Counted from the first letter of the stretch, positions 8,442 to 17,224 are shown. The stretch is DNA of 64,000 nt from Nonomuraea sp. PA05 (GCF_008086045.1 NZ_VSEY01000012.1:186001-250000), one strand, 5' to 3'. Translations and numbers: made by a program. Notes: generated from the letters alone by a model not told the origin.

Positions 8442-9296
8442 ATGACCACCCACGCACCCCGCCGCACCGGAAGAGCCCCCCGCACCGCAGTGGGCCTCAT
8501 CGCGGCGGGCGCCCTCCTCCTGGCCGGTCTCAGCCCGGCCCAGGCAGCCGCCCAGGACGACCGGAAGCAGACGGCGAAGCCCACCATCGTGCTGGTGCAC
8601 GGCGCCTGGGCGGACGCCTCGTCGTGGACGCGGGTGATCGCCCGCCTCCACGACGACGGCTACACGGTCAGGGCCGTGGCCAACCCGCTGCGTTCGCTGT
8701 CGGGCGACGCCGCGTCCGTGAAGGCGTTCGTGGCGACGCTGGCCGGGCCGATCGTGCTCGTCGGTCACTCCTACGGCGGGGCGGTGATCACGAATGCGGC
8801 CACGGGCAGCGCGAGCGTCAAGGCCCTGGTGTACGTCAACGCGTTCGCCCCCGACGCCGGCGAGTCGGCGACGGAGCTGGCGGGGCCGGACTCCGCGCTG
8901 TCGGTCCCTGATCCGACGACGGTGTTCGACCTCGTTCCTCCCACCCTGCCGCCCACCGCCGGCACGGAGCTGTACCTGAAGAAGGCGACCGTGCTGGCGT
9001 CGTTCGCGACCGGGCTGGGCGCCGCCGACAAGGCGCTGGTGGCGGCGACGCAGCGGCCGGCCACGCTCGGGGCGCTCAACGAGCCGTCCGGCGCCCCCGC
9101 CTGGCGGACGATCCCGTCCTGGTACGTCATCGGCGCCAGGGACCAGATCATCCCGCGTGGCGCGCAGCGGGCGATGGCCGCGCGGGCCGGTTCCACCGTC
9201 GTCGAGTACGACGCCGGGCATGTCGGCCTGATGACGGATCCGAGGACGGTCACCCGGGTGATCGAGCAGGCGGCGCGGGCGGGCGTCGTCCAGTAG
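8442..9296 (+). CDS. Secreted alpha/beta hydrolase
   Basis: 284 residues. An N-terminal signal peptide (basic MTTHAPRRTGRAPRTAVG, hydrophobic LIAAGALLLAGL, then AQAAAQ for cleavage) directs export. The mature part starts with the oxyanion-loop motif LVHGAWADASSW, followed by the nucleophile elbow GHSYGG, a C-terminal Asp in GARDQIIPRGAQ and the catalytic His in YDAGHVGLM. It belongs to the EstC/pyrethroid-hydrolase-like group of small esterases, whose natural substrates are often unknown. The start is the ATG giving a complete signal peptide; the frame is open back to 8325. The gene is divergent from the patatin operon and ends in a strong hairpin. Confidence 0.88.
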   Translation: MTTHAPRRTGRAPRTAVGLIAAGALLLAGLSPAQAAAQDDRKQTAKPTIVLVHGAWADASSWTRVIARLHDDGYTVRAVANPLRSLSGDAASVKAFVATLAGPIVLVGHSYGGAVITNAATGSASVKALVYVNAFAPDAGESATELAGPDSALSVPDPTTVFDLVPPTLPPTAGTELYLKKATVLASFATGLGAADKALVAATQRPATLGALNEPSGAPAWRTIPSWYVIGARDQIIPRGAQRAMAARAGSTVVEYDAGHVGLMTDPRTVTRVIEQAARAGVVQ

Positions 9297-9302
9297 GGGC
9301 AT

Positions 9303-9336
9303 CCGCGAGAGGGCACCGGGCGGTGCCCTCTCGCGG
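9303..9336. terminator. Bidirectional terminator hairpin
   Basis: A perfect 15-bp inverted repeat (CCGCGAGAGGGCACC / GGTGCCCTCTCGCGG) with a 4-base loop lies between the convergent hydrolase and the end of the arginine deiminase operon. It should stop transcription from both sides. Confidence 0.85.
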
Positions 9337-9339
9337 GGT

Positions 9340-9831
9340 TCAGCAGGCCAGGTTGATGGTGGCCGGGATGCCCTGGCGGGCCATCTTGGCGTACGGGCAG
9401 AGCGCGGTGGCCTGGGCGAGCAGCGGGGTGGCGGTGTCGCGGTCCACGCCCGGCCAGGTGACGGCGAGGTCGGCGCGTAGCTGGTAGCCGCCGTCGGCCG
9501 GGTCGCGGCCGAAGGTGACGGTCGCCTCCACGATGATCGGCGCGGGGTCGAGGAGATGCTGGCGGGCCAGCATGCTGAGGGCGCCCTGGAAGCAGGCGGC
9601 GTACCCGGCGGCGAAGAGCTGTTCGGGGTTGGGGCCGAGGTTGTCGCCGCCGAGTTCCTCGGGCATGCGCAGCTCCAGGGCGAGGGCGCCGTCGGCGGAG
9701 CGGGCGCGTCCGGTGGCGCGGGCGTGGGCGGAGCTGCCGCCGGTGACGGCGACGCGCGTGACGTAGAGCGGTTTGAACGTGGGTTCGAGCGTGGAGCCGC
9801 CGGGGGCGTCAGGTGCGGTGTGGTCTGTCAC
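9340..9831 (-). CDS. Organic hydroperoxide resistance protein (Ohr/OsmC family)
   Basis: 163 residues. Ohr proteins are cytoplasmic thiol peroxidases that reduce fatty-acid and other organic hydroperoxides using two cysteines. Both are visible, in AAGYAACFQGAL and ALCPYAKMAR, as is the Ohr start LYVTRVAVTGG and the end TINLAC. The long N-terminal part (about 20 residues before LEPTFKPLY) is slightly more than usual. Its ATG overlaps the TGA of the carbamate kinase gene by four bases, so it is the last cistron of the arginine deiminase operon. It may therefore be co-made under oxygen-poor or stress conditions. Confidence 0.9.
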   Translation of the reverse strand: MTDHTAPDAPGGSTLEPTFKPLYVTRVAVTGGSSAHARATGRARSADGALALELRMPEELGGDNLGPNPEQLFAAGYAACFQGALSMLARQHLLDPAPIIVEATVTFGRDPADGGYQLRADLAVTWPGVDRDTATPLLAQATALCPYAKMARQGIPATINLAC

Positions 9832-10772
9832 TGGATGCCTTTCGAAGAGAGCCGTGCCGACGCGAGCGGCGCCGCCGTGACGGCGGTTCCTGCCGTGCCG
9901 GCGAGTACCGCTGGGGCGTCCCGTAGCGCCCCGATCGCGGCCGGCCGCCCGGTCGCCGTGACGAACCGGACGCAGGCCTCGACCTTGGGCCCCATGGACC
10001 CGGCGGGGAAGCGCATGGCGCCCAGCTCGGCGGCGTCCACCTGGAGCAGGGGCCGTTCACGAGGGGTGCCGAAGTCCTGCCGTACGGCGTCCACGTCGGT
10101 GAGCACGACGAGCCGGTCGGCGCCCAGCTCGATGGCCAGGAGCGCCGCCGTGAGGTCCTTGTCGACGACGGCCTGCGCGCCTTCCGAACGCCCGCCGCGG
10201 GTGACGACGGGCACCCCGCCTCCGCCGCCGCAGATGACGGTGGTCCCGGCGGCGGCGAGGTGCCTGATCGTGGGCAGTTCGACGACGGCGCGGGGCGCCG
10301 GGGAGGCGACGACGCGGCGCCAGTCGCGGCCGTCCCTGGCGATGCTCCATCCGTGCTCCCGGGCGAGCCGCCGGGCGGTCAGCTCCGGGTAGCCGTTGCC
10401 GACGAACTTCGTGGGGGTGCGGAAGGCCGGGTCGTCCGCGTCCACCTGGGTGCGGGTGACGATGGTGACGACCGGGCCTGTCAGGCCCGCGTTGCCGAGC
10501 TCCTGCGCCAGCCAGTAGCCGATCATGCCCTGGGTCTGGGCGCCGAGCGTGTCGAGCGGGTACGGGTGGGTCAGCGCGGGGTCGTTCTCGCTCTCCACGG
10601 CCAGCATCCCGATCTGCGGCCCGTTGCCGTGGCAGAGCACCAGCGTGTGCTCGGCCGCGAGCGGCGCGAGCGCGCGGGCGGCGGCGCGCACGTGCTCGCG
10701 CTGCACCAGCGCGTCCGGGCGTTCCCCGCGTTCCAGCAGGGCGTTGCCGCCCAGCGCGACGACGAGCAGCAT
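9828..10772 (-). CDS. arcC: Carbamate kinase
   Basis: 314 residues. Catalyses the last step of the arginine deiminase pathway: carbamoyl phosphate plus ADP gives ATP, CO2 and ammonia, in the cytoplasm. The family start VVALGGNALLERG is clear, as are LCHGNGPQIGML (carbamoyl-phosphate site), the CGGGGGVPVV segment, VDKDLTAALLA and the lysine-rich end GSMGPKVEACVRFV. The length matches the family. It follows arcB at one base and overlaps the ohr gene by four bases. No truncation is seen. Confidence 0.95.
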   Translation of the reverse strand: MLLVVALGGNALLERGERPDALVQREHVRAAARALAPLAAEHTLVLCHGNGPQIGMLAVESENDPALTHPYPLDTLGAQTQGMIGYWLAQELGNAGLTGPVVTIVTRTQVDADDPAFRTPTKFVGNGYPELTARRLAREHGWSIARDGRDWRRVVASPAPRAVVELPTIRHLAAAGTTVICGGGGGVPVVTRGGRSEGAQAVVDKDLTAALLAIELGADRLVVLTDVDAVRQDFGTPRERPLLQVDAAELGAMRFPAGSMGPKVEACVRFVTATGRPAAIGALRDAPAVLAGTAGTAVTAAPLASARLSSKGIQ

Positions 10773-10773
10773 G

Positions 10774-11814
10774 TCACTCCCCCAGCGCCGCGACGAGCAG
10801 CGCCTTGATCGTGTGCATGCGGTTCTCCGCCTGCTGGAAGACCACGGACGCGGCCGACTCGAACACCTCGCCGGTGACCTCGGCCCCGGTGAGCCCGTAG
10901 CGCCGGTGGATCCGCCTGCCCAGCTCGGTGGTGGTGTCGTGGACGGCGGGCAGGCAGTGCAGGAACCGCGTGTCGGGACGGCCGGTGGCGGCCATGACCT
11001 GCGGCGTGACCCGGTAGGGGGTGAGCAGCGGGACGCGCCGGTCCCATTCGGCGTCGGCCTCGCCCATGCTGACCCACACGTCGGTGTGGACGAACGCGGC
11101 GCCGTCGAGCGCCGCCGGCAGGTCGCCGGTGACCAGCACCCGGGCGCCGCTGGTCAGCGCCAGCCGCTCGGCCTCCTTCACCAGCGCTTCCGGCGGGCGC
11201 AGCTCGTCGGGGGTGGCGATCCGCACGTCCATGCCGAGCATGGCGCCGGTGACGAGCAGCGAGCGGGCGATGTTGCCGCGCCCGTCGCCGGTGAAGCAGA
11301 AGCTGATCGCCTCGACGGGGCCGGGCTGGTGCTCGCGCATCGTCAGGACGTCGGCGAGCATCTGGGTCGGATGCCACTCGTCGGTGAGCCCGTTCCAGAC
11401 GGGCACGCCGGCGTGCCTGGCCAGCTCCGCCACGGTCTCCTGGGCGAACCCGCGGAACTCGATCCCGTCGTAGAGCGCGCCCAGCACCCGCGCGGTGTCC
11501 GCGACGCTCTCCTCCTTGCCCAGGTGGGAGCCCGACGGCCCGAGGTAGGTGACGTGGGCGCCCTGGTCGTAGGCGGCGACCTCGAACGCGCAGCGGGTGC
11601 GGGTGGAGTTCTTCTCGAAGACCAGGGCGATGTTGCGGCCCGTCAGCACGGGCTGTTCGCGTCCGGCCCGCTTGGCCAGCTTGAGTGCGGCGGCACGGTC
11701 GAGCAGCTCCAGGAACCCGTCGCGGCCGGGGTCTGTCGGGGTGAGCAGCGAGCGGGTCTTCCCGGCTCCCTTGAGCGTGCGGGTCACTTCGGCTCCTTCG
11801 AGCGTGCGGGTCAC
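10774..11814 (-). CDS. arcB: Ornithine carbamoyltransferase (catabolic)
   Basis: 346 residues. Converts citrulline and phosphate to ornithine and carbamoyl phosphate in the deiminase pathway. Key motifs are FEKNSTRTRCAFE (carbamoyl-phosphate binding STRTR), DEWHPTQMLAD (HPTQ), ISFCFTGDGRGNIARS, WVSMGE for ornithine binding and the catalytic FLHCLPA. The GTG start overlaps the arcA stop (GTGA). A second GTG with its own ribosome site lies 27 bases in, because a perfect 27-bp tandem repeat duplicates both; the two proteins would differ only by nine N-terminal residues (MTRTLEGAE). The operon position favours the catabolic ArcB role over the biosynthetic ArgF role. Confidence 0.95.
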   Translation of the reverse strand: MTRTLEGAEVTRTLKGAGKTRSLLTPTDPGRDGFLELLDRAAALKLAKRAGREQPVLTGRNIALVFEKNSTRTRCAFEVAAYDQGAHVTYLGPSGSHLGKEESVADTARVLGALYDGIEFRGFAQETVAELARHAGVPVWNGLTDEWHPTQMLADVLTMREHQPGPVEAISFCFTGDGRGNIARSLLVTGAMLGMDVRIATPDELRPPEALVKEAERLALTSGARVLVTGDLPAALDGAAFVHTDVWVSMGEADAEWDRRVPLLTPYRVTPQVMAATGRPDTRFLHCLPAVHDTTTELGRRIHRRYGLTGAEVTGEVFESAASVVFQQAENRMHTIKALLVAALGE

Positions 11815-11826
11815 TTCGGCTCCTTC
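11773..11826. repeat. Perfect 27-bp tandem repeat at the arcA/arcB junction
   Basis: Two exact 27-bp copies (11773-11799 and 11800-11826). On the minus strand each contains GAAGGAGCCGAAGTGACC, a ribosome site followed by GTG. The first GTG overlaps the arcA stop and the second lies nine codons into arcB, in frame. A third, decayed copy seems to follow (GTG-like replaced by AAG). Confidence 0.9.
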
Positions 11827-13076
11827 GCGGGCACGGGGTCACGCAGGACGGGGCAGGTCATGCACCGGGCGCCACCGCGCCCGCGGCCGAGCTCGCTCCC
11901 GGCCAGCGGGATGACCTCGAGGCCGTGGTCGCGCAGCATGGCGTTGGTCGCGGTGTTGCGTTCGTAGCCGAGCACCACGCCGGGCGCGATCGCGAGGAAG
12001 TTGTCGGCGTCGTTCCACTGCTCCCGCTCGGCCTGACGGCGGTCCCCCGCCGCGGTGAGGACGCGGACGCCGTCGTCCCGCAGCGCCTCCCGCAGGCCGG
12101 CGGTCAGGCCCGGCAGGCGCTCGGCGCGGACGCCCTTGCCCTCGCAGGCGGGGGTGAGCAGCCAGACCCGCGCGGTGTCCTGGTCGAAGTAGGGGTAGGC
12201 GACGAAGGTGGCGACGTCGACCATGGTGAGGACGGTGTCCAGGTGCATCGTCGAGCGGGCCTTGGGCAGCTCGACGGCCAGGACGCGGTGGGCGTGGCCG
12301 CCCGCGAACAGCCGCCGGGCGAGCGCCTCCATGCCCATCGGCGTGGTGCGCTCGCCCATGCCGACCATGACGACGCCGGGGGCCAGGACGTGGATGTCGC
12401 CGCCCTCCAGGGTGGCGGGGGCGTGGCCGAGGTCGTCGTCGCCGTAGACGGTGGCGAAATCGGCGCCGGCGAACAGCGGGTGGTGCCGGTAGACGGTGCG
12501 GGTGTTGACGGACTCGCGGCTACGGGCCGGCTTGGCCATCGGGTTGACGGCGACGCCCCGGCCGATCCAGGCCGCGTTGTCGCGCTGGAACAGCGTGTTG
12601 GGCAGCGGGGTGAGCAGGAAGTCGTCGTCGCCGAGGCTCTGCCACGTGACGCTGGCCCTGCCGGGCACGTCGAGGTCCGACTTCAGTACGCCGCCGATCA
12701 GGTAGCCGGCCAGCAGCACCGGGTCGAGGTCCATGAACAGGGCCCGCAGCTCCCAGGCGAGTGCCCGCCCGAACCGCTCGTCGGTGCAGATCCGCTCGAC
12801 GGCGAAGCGCCTGCCGTCCTCCGTGGCGAGCGCCTCCGCCAGCAGGTCGGCGAACAGGTGCACCCGTACGCCGTGGTCGCGCATCACCTCGACGAACGCG
12901 TCGTGCTCGCGGCGGGCCCTGTCGGCCCAGAGCACGTCGTCGAACAGCAGGTCAGCGGCGTTCTCGGGGGTGAGCCTGTCCAGCTCGCGGCCGGGCCTGT
13001 GCACGATCACCTCGCGCAGCCCGCCGATCTCGGAGTGGATGCCGACGGTCAGCGCGACGTCCTGGTCCATGGTCAT
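11811..13076 (-). CDS. arcA: Arginine deiminase
   Basis: 421 residues. Hydrolyses arginine to citrulline and ammonia, the entry step of the pathway. Family landmarks in order are GLREVIVHRPGRELDRLTPENAADLLFDD, PLPNTLFQRDNAAWIG (the F-x-RD segment), LEGGDIHVLAPGVVMVGMGERT and the C-terminal GRGGARCMTCPV with the catalytic Cys. The second ATG (residue 3, MDQDVALTVG) is equally good. Its first codon overlaps the stop of a 15-codon reading frame (TGATG) that itself overlaps the antiporter gene. All this implies coupled translation along the operon. Confidence 0.95.
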   Translation of the reverse strand: MTMDQDVALTVGIHSEIGGLREVIVHRPGRELDRLTPENAADLLFDDVLWADRARREHDAFVEVMRDHGVRVHLFADLLAEALATEDGRRFAVERICTDERFGRALAWELRALFMDLDPVLLAGYLIGGVLKSDLDVPGRASVTWQSLGDDDFLLTPLPNTLFQRDNAAWIGRGVAVNPMAKPARSRESVNTRTVYRHHPLFAGADFATVYGDDDLGHAPATLEGGDIHVLAPGVVMVGMGERTTPMGMEALARRLFAGGHAHRVLAVELPKARSTMHLDTVLTMVDVATFVAYPYFDQDTARVWLLTPACEGKGVRAERLPGLTAGLREALRDDGVRVLTAAGDRRQAEREQWNDADNFLAIAPGVVLGYERNTATNAMLRDHGLEVIPLAGSELGRGRGGARCMTCPVLRDPVPAKEPK

Positions 13077-13123
13077 CAGGTCAACTCCGGGATCTCGCCG
13101 TGGACGTGGGGGTTCATGGTCAT
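13076..13123 (-). CDS. Possible 15-residue coupling peptide between antiporter and arcA
   Basis: A tiny reading frame encoding MTMNPHVHGEIPELT. Its ATG overlaps the antiporter stop (ATGA) and its TGA overlaps the arcA start (TGATG). Such precise overlap on both sides would carry ribosomes from the antiporter to arcA without a gap. It could also be chance, since GGGATCTCGCCG is repeated nearby. No homology is recognised. Confidence 0.35.
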   Translation of the reverse strand: MTMNPHVHGEIPELT

Positions 13124-14511
13124 GACGCCGCCACCGGGATCTCGCCGTAGGCGCCGCGTCGGGCCTTGACCCACACGTACACCGGCACGCCGAGCAGCAG
13201 GCAGAACGTCCCGTAGTAGACGGCCTGGTAGCCGCTGCCCGCCAGCGCCCAGAACCCGAACACCAGGGCGAGCGCCGAGACGGTGACGTCGCGGGCCAGG
13301 TGCGCGGCCCGCAACCGCCTGCCGTCGGTGGCCAGCCAGTAGAGCTGCGCCGCCGCGGACAGCAGGTACGGCACGACCGAGGTGAGCACCGACAGCAGCA
13401 CGACGGTGATGAACACCTGCTCGAAGCTGGTGTAGCTGACGACGGTGAGCCCCGCCGCCAGCAGGGTGGAGACGACGATCCCGAACGCGGGCACCCCGGC
13501 CCTGCTCTGCCGGGCGAACCGGGCGGGGAACAGCCCGTCGCGCGCCGCGGCCCGCGGCATCTCGGCCGTGATCAGCGTCCAGCCGACCAGCGCCCCGAAC
13601 CCGGACACGACGGCCGCCGCCGCGACCGTGGCCCCCGCCCACTCGCCGCCGAAGATCGCGTTGGCCGAGTCGGTGAAGGGCGCGCTGGAGCCGACGAGGT
13701 CGTCGTGCGCGACGGTGCCGAACACGGTGATCGTGCCGAGGATGTACACCCCCGCGCAGGCCAGGGTGCCCAATACGGTGGCCCGGCCGACGTTCCGCTT
13801 CGGGTCGCGGACGCGGGCGGCGGCGACCGACGCGGTCTCGATGCCGAGGTAGCTGAACAGGGCGATGGCGCCCGCCGCGCTGATCGCGCCGAGCCAGGAG
13901 GTGCCGCCCGCGTTGAACTCGCCGAAGTTCGCCGAGTCGATGAACAGCAGCCCGGCCGTCGCCATGAACAGCAGCGGGACGAACTTCAGCACGGTCGCGA
14001 CGACCTGGAACGCGGCGAAGCTGCGCAGCCCCATGAGGTTGACCAGCGCCGGCAGGAACAGCCCGGTCAGCGCGATGGCGATCGACCAGCTGGTCTCGTG
14101 CCCGGTGTTCCAGAACACCTCGACGTAGCCGACCCAGGCCACGACGATCGCCGCGTTCCCCGCCCAGGCGGTGATCCAGTAGCTCCAGGCGATGAGGAAG
14201 CCGGCGAAGCCGCCGAAGGCGTCGCGGGCGTAGACGTACGGGCCGCCCGCGCCGGGCAGCCGCTCGGCGAGGCCGCGGAACGTCAGCGCCAGCGCGATCG
14301 CGCCGATGGTGACGAGCCCGAACGCCACCAGCGAGATCGGGCCGAACACCGCCAGGGCGGACGGCAGTGCGAAGACGCCGGTGCCGATGACGGAGCCGAC
14401 CACCAGGGCCGAGGCCGTGCCGAGCCCGAACCTGCCGCCCGGCTCCGGCTCGTCGTCCGGGGGCGCCGGGGGTGCGCCGGGGGCCGGGGCCCGGCGGTGG
14501 GAAACGCTCAT
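13120..14511 (-). CDS. arcD: APC-family amino acid antiporter, probably arginine/ornithine
   Basis: 463 residues, about 12 hydrophobic helices. The first helix carries the APC signature GSVIGTGVFALPSAL; GGPYVYARDAFGGFAGFLIAWSYW and GIETASVAAARVRDPKRNVGRAT are further family landmarks. It lies at the head of the arcA-arcB-arcC operon, which is the reason to propose exchange of arginine for ornithine across the plasma membrane. The sequence alone would allow other cationic or neutral amino acids. The N-terminal 25 residues are Pro/Ala-rich and cytoplasmic. The last codons overlap the 15-codon reading frame before arcA. Confidence 0.85.
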   Translation of the reverse strand: MSVSHRRAPAPGAPPAPPDDEPEPGGRFGLGTASALVVGSVIGTGVFALPSALAVFGPISLVAFGLVTIGAIALALTFRGLAERLPGAGGPYVYARDAFGGFAGFLIAWSYWITAWAGNAAIVVAWVGYVEVFWNTGHETSWSIAIALTGLFLPALVNLMGLRSFAAFQVVATVLKFVPLLFMATAGLLFIDSANFGEFNAGGTSWLGAISAAGAIALFSYLGIETASVAAARVRDPKRNVGRATVLGTLACAGVYILGTITVFGTVAHDDLVGSSAPFTDSANAIFGGEWAGATVAAAAVVSGFGALVGWTLITAEMPRAAARDGLFPARFARQSRAGVPAFGIVVSTLLAAGLTVVSYTSFEQVFITVVLLSVLTSVVPYLLSAAAQLYWLATDGRRLRAAHLARDVTVSALALVFGFWALAGSGYQAVYYGTFCLLLGVPVYVWVKARRGAYGEIPVAAS

Positions 14512-14611
14512 GATCCACCTCTCTCGTAGCGGGTGGGGATCGATTCGCTCACTTGGACCGGGCGGCCCCGCACGTCTGTGACAGCGCGGGGGCAGGCGGG
14601 ACCGGGGCTGG

Positions 14612-15796
14612 CTAGCGGGCGGCCCTGGACGGCCGGTGGGTGCGCGCGGGCTCGCGGGACGGGCTCAGGGCGATCGTGATCGCCACCGCCAGGACGCAGG
14701 CCGCCGCGATGGCCGTGGCCACGCCGTGCACCCCGATCCACGTCACCGCCGGCGGCAGCACCAGGACGACGACGGCGCACCCGGCGATCACGGCGGGGTG
14801 GATGACGGACTCGGGCTCGATCGGCGTGTGCACCACCCACAGCAGCAGCAGGAACAGGCCGACGGGGATCGCGACGGCGTAGGCGACGGTGAGCGGCGTG
14901 GCCGCGACGGCGTGCCCGCTCTGCTCGACCGCGACCTCCAGACCGGCGCCGAGCGCGGCCAGGGCTGCGAAGATGCCGTAGTGGCCGTACCCCCACCGGT
15001 AGGAGCGGTCGCGCCGCCCGCGCAGCCCTTCACCGGCCTCCACCAGGAAGTACAGCCACCACAGGGCGAACAGCACGACGAGCCCGGAGACGGCGACCAT
15101 GATGAAGGGGCCGCTGACCGCGTCCGACTCCAGCGCCCTGGCCACGCCCCTGGACGCGGCGAGCACGCTCTCGCCGAGCAGGATGATCGTGAACAGCCCG
15201 TACCGTTCGGCGATGTGGTGCGGGTGCCAGGTGGTGGGCTCGGCCCGTTCCGCCCACAGCGGCACGGCCAGCTCCAGCGCCGCGAGGAGCAGGAAGAGCG
15301 GCAGCTCGATGCTCAGCGGCGCCAGCCACGAGTGGTACACCCAGGCCACCGTCAAGAGGGTGATGCCGCCGGCGTAACGCAGCGCGGTGCGCCGCCGCGC
15401 CGGGTCCTCGGCGGCGACTCGCAGCCACTGGGCGACCAGCCCGATCCGCATGATCACGTAGCCGAGCGTGACGAACCGGTAGTCGGTGTGCTCGCCGGCG
15501 GCCGGCACGCCGGCCGCCAGGACCAGCACGCCGGCCATCTGCACCATGGTCAGCACCCGGTAGGCGACGTCGTCGGTGTCGTAGGACGAGGCGAACCAGG
15601 TGAAGTTCATCCACGCCCACCAGATCGCGAAGAACACCTGGAGGAACGGCACGATGCCGTCCGTCGCGTGTCCTTCGACGACCTGGTGGGCGAGCTGGGC
15701 GGTGATGGCGGCGACCGCGACCACGAACGTGAGGTCGAACAGCAGCTCCAGCTGGCTGGAGACGCGGTGCGGCTCGTCGACGGGACGCGCGCTCAT
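14612..15796 (-). CDS. Low temperature requirement protein A (LtrA) family membrane protein
   Basis: About 394 residues. The N-terminal VSSQLELLFDLTFVVAVAAITAQLAH is the LtrA-family hallmark, followed by WWAWMNFTWFASSYDTDDVAYRVLTMVQM and HIAERYGLFTIILLGESVLAAS. At least ten hydrophobic segments are visible. The biochemical role of LtrA is not established; the name comes from a cold-sensitive Listeria mutant. I chose the ATG at 15796 (MSARPVDEPHRVS); a TTG at 15829 would add 11 basic residues. It sits alone between the antiporter operon and a transporter gene, all on the minus strand, with gaps of about 100 bases. Confidence 0.88.
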   Translation of the reverse strand: MSARPVDEPHRVSSQLELLFDLTFVVAVAAITAQLAHQVVEGHATDGIVPFLQVFFAIWWAWMNFTWFASSYDTDDVAYRVLTMVQMAGVLVLAAGVPAAGEHTDYRFVTLGYVIMRIGLVAQWLRVAAEDPARRRTALRYAGGITLLTVAWVYHSWLAPLSIELPLFLLLAALELAVPLWAERAEPTTWHPHHIAERYGLFTIILLGESVLAASRGVARALESDAVSGPFIMVAVSGLVVLFALWWLYFLVEAGEGLRGRRDRSYRWGYGHYGIFAALAALGAGLEVAVEQSGHAVAATPLTVAYAVAIPVGLFLLLLWVVHTPIEPESVIHPAVIAGCAVVVLVLPPAVTWIGVHGVATAIAAACVLAVAITIALSPSREPARTHRPSRAAR

Positions 15797-15904
15797 GCGG
15801 ATGCGGAGCCGGATTCTGGCGGGTGGCAAGATGTCGATCCTGTCGCTGCGTGGGGTGGTCTCCCGGTAAGACAGGACAGGCGCCCGGCTTCGTGACGGTT
15901 TCTC

Positions 15905-17224
15905 TCAGGAATTGGCCAGGACGGGCGGCGCGGCGGCGGGCCGGCGCTCGAAGCCGGTGCGGCGGGCGAGCGCGAGCACGCAGCCGAGCGTCAGGACGAG
16001 CAGCGCGACGTAGTGCCCGACGACGGGCCAGTGGCTGCCGCCGCCGCTGGTCAGCAGCCACTGCGCGACCAGCGGGGTGGAGCCGCCGATGATGGTGCTG
16101 CAGAGCTGGTACGACAGCGAGATGCCGGTGTAGCGCACCCGTACCGGGAACGCCTGGGCCAGGAAGCCCGCCAGCAGCGCGTAGTACGACGCCCCTGTCA
16201 CCACGCTGAGCGCGAGCGCGATCGCGATCATCGGCCCGTCGCCGGTCGTGATGAGCAGGAACATCGGGACGGCGACCAGGATGTTCCCCGCCAGGGCGCC
16301 CGTCATGACGCGCAGCGCGCCGACTCTGTGGGCGATCAGCCCGGCGACGGGCTGCCACAGGAACTGCACGATGGCGGTGATCAGCAGCACGTCCAGCATC
16401 GTCTGCCGGGGCACGCCCAGGGCGGTGGTGGCCCACGACACGAGGAAGGTGTTGGTGAAGTAGGCGGCGGAGATGCCCAGCGCGCTGGCCCCGACGCCGA
16501 GGGCGACCAGCGGCCACGAGGTGCGCAGCACCGTCACGATGGGCAGCCGGACGGGCGGCTCCGTCTCGCGCGAGGCGGAGAACTCGGCGGACTCACTGAC
16601 GGTGAGCCGCACCACCAGCCCGAACACCACCAGGACGGCCGACAGCAGGAACGGCACGCGCCAGCCCCACTCCAGGAAGGCGCCGTCGGGCAGCCGCCCC
16701 ACCACCACGAAGACCAAGGTCGCCAGCAGGGAGCCGGCGGGCGAGCCCTGCTGCACCCACATGCCCGCCAGGCCGCGGCGGCCCTGGCCGGCGCTCTCGG
16801 TGGCCATCAGGACGGCTCCGCCCCACTCGCCGCCGACCGCGATGCCCTGGAGGGCGCGCAGCAGCACGAGCAGCAGCGGCGCCGCGTACCCGATGGACTC
16901 ATAGGTGGGCAGGACGCCGATCAGCGTGGTGGCCGTCCCCATCAGGACCAGGGTGATGACCAGGACGTTCTTGCGGCCGAGCCGGTCGCCGAGGTGACCG
17001 AAGAGGATGCCGCCGATCGGGCGGGCCAGGAAGCCGACCCAGAACGTGGCGAACGCGGCCAGCGTCCCGGTCGCGCCGTCGGACTCGGGGAAGAACAACG
17101 TGCCGAAGACCAGGGCCGCGGCGGTGCCGTAGATGAAGAAGTCGTACCACTCGAGTGCCGTGCCGACGAACGAGGCGATCGTGGCGCGTCTGCTCTGACG
17201 CGAGCTTGGTGAACCGTCGGACAT
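15905..17224 (-). CDS. MFS transporter, metabolite:H+ symporter (MHS/ProP-like)
   Basis: 439 residues with 12 predicted membrane helices. FVGTALEWYDFFIYGTAAALVF and GFLARPIGGILFGHLGDRLGRKNVL are the two defining MHS signatures, the second being the loop 2-3 motif. RALQGIAVGGEWGGAVLMATE is the helix 5 motif. Members import organic acids, shikimate, proline/betaine or related compounds with protons. Substrate cannot be read from the sequence. The start is the ATG giving MSDGSPSSRQSRR with an upstream AGAAGGAT site; the frame continues to 17290. The gene stands next to a LAL regulator on the same strand, 90 bases downstream of it. Confidence 0.9.
   Translation of the reverse strand: MSDGSPSSRQSRRATIASFVGTALEWYDFFIYGTAAALVFGTLFFPESDGATGTLAAFATFWVGFLARPIGGILFGHLGDRLGRKNVLVITLVLMGTATTLIGVLPTYESIGYAAPLLLVLLRALQGIAVGGEWGGAVLMATESAGQGRRGLAGMWVQQGSPAGSLLATLVFVVVGRLPDGAFLEWGWRVPFLLSAVLVVFGLVVRLTVSESAEFSASRETEPPVRLPIVTVLRTSWPLVALGVGASALGISAAYFTNTFLVSWATTALGVPRQTMLDVLLITAIVQFLWQPVAGLIAHRVGALRVMTGALAGNILVAVPMFLLITTGDGPMIAIALALSVVTGASYYALLAGFLAQAFPVRVRYTGISLSYQLCSTIIGGSTPLVAQWLLTSGGGSHWPVVGHYVALLVLTLGCVLALARRTGFERRPAAAPPVLANS

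Noticed and set aside
15797..15829. TTG start for the LtrA-family protein
   Set aside because: It would add 11 mostly basic residues (MPPARIRLRIR) before an ATG start with a normal N terminus; neither has a strong ribosome site, so I used the ATG.
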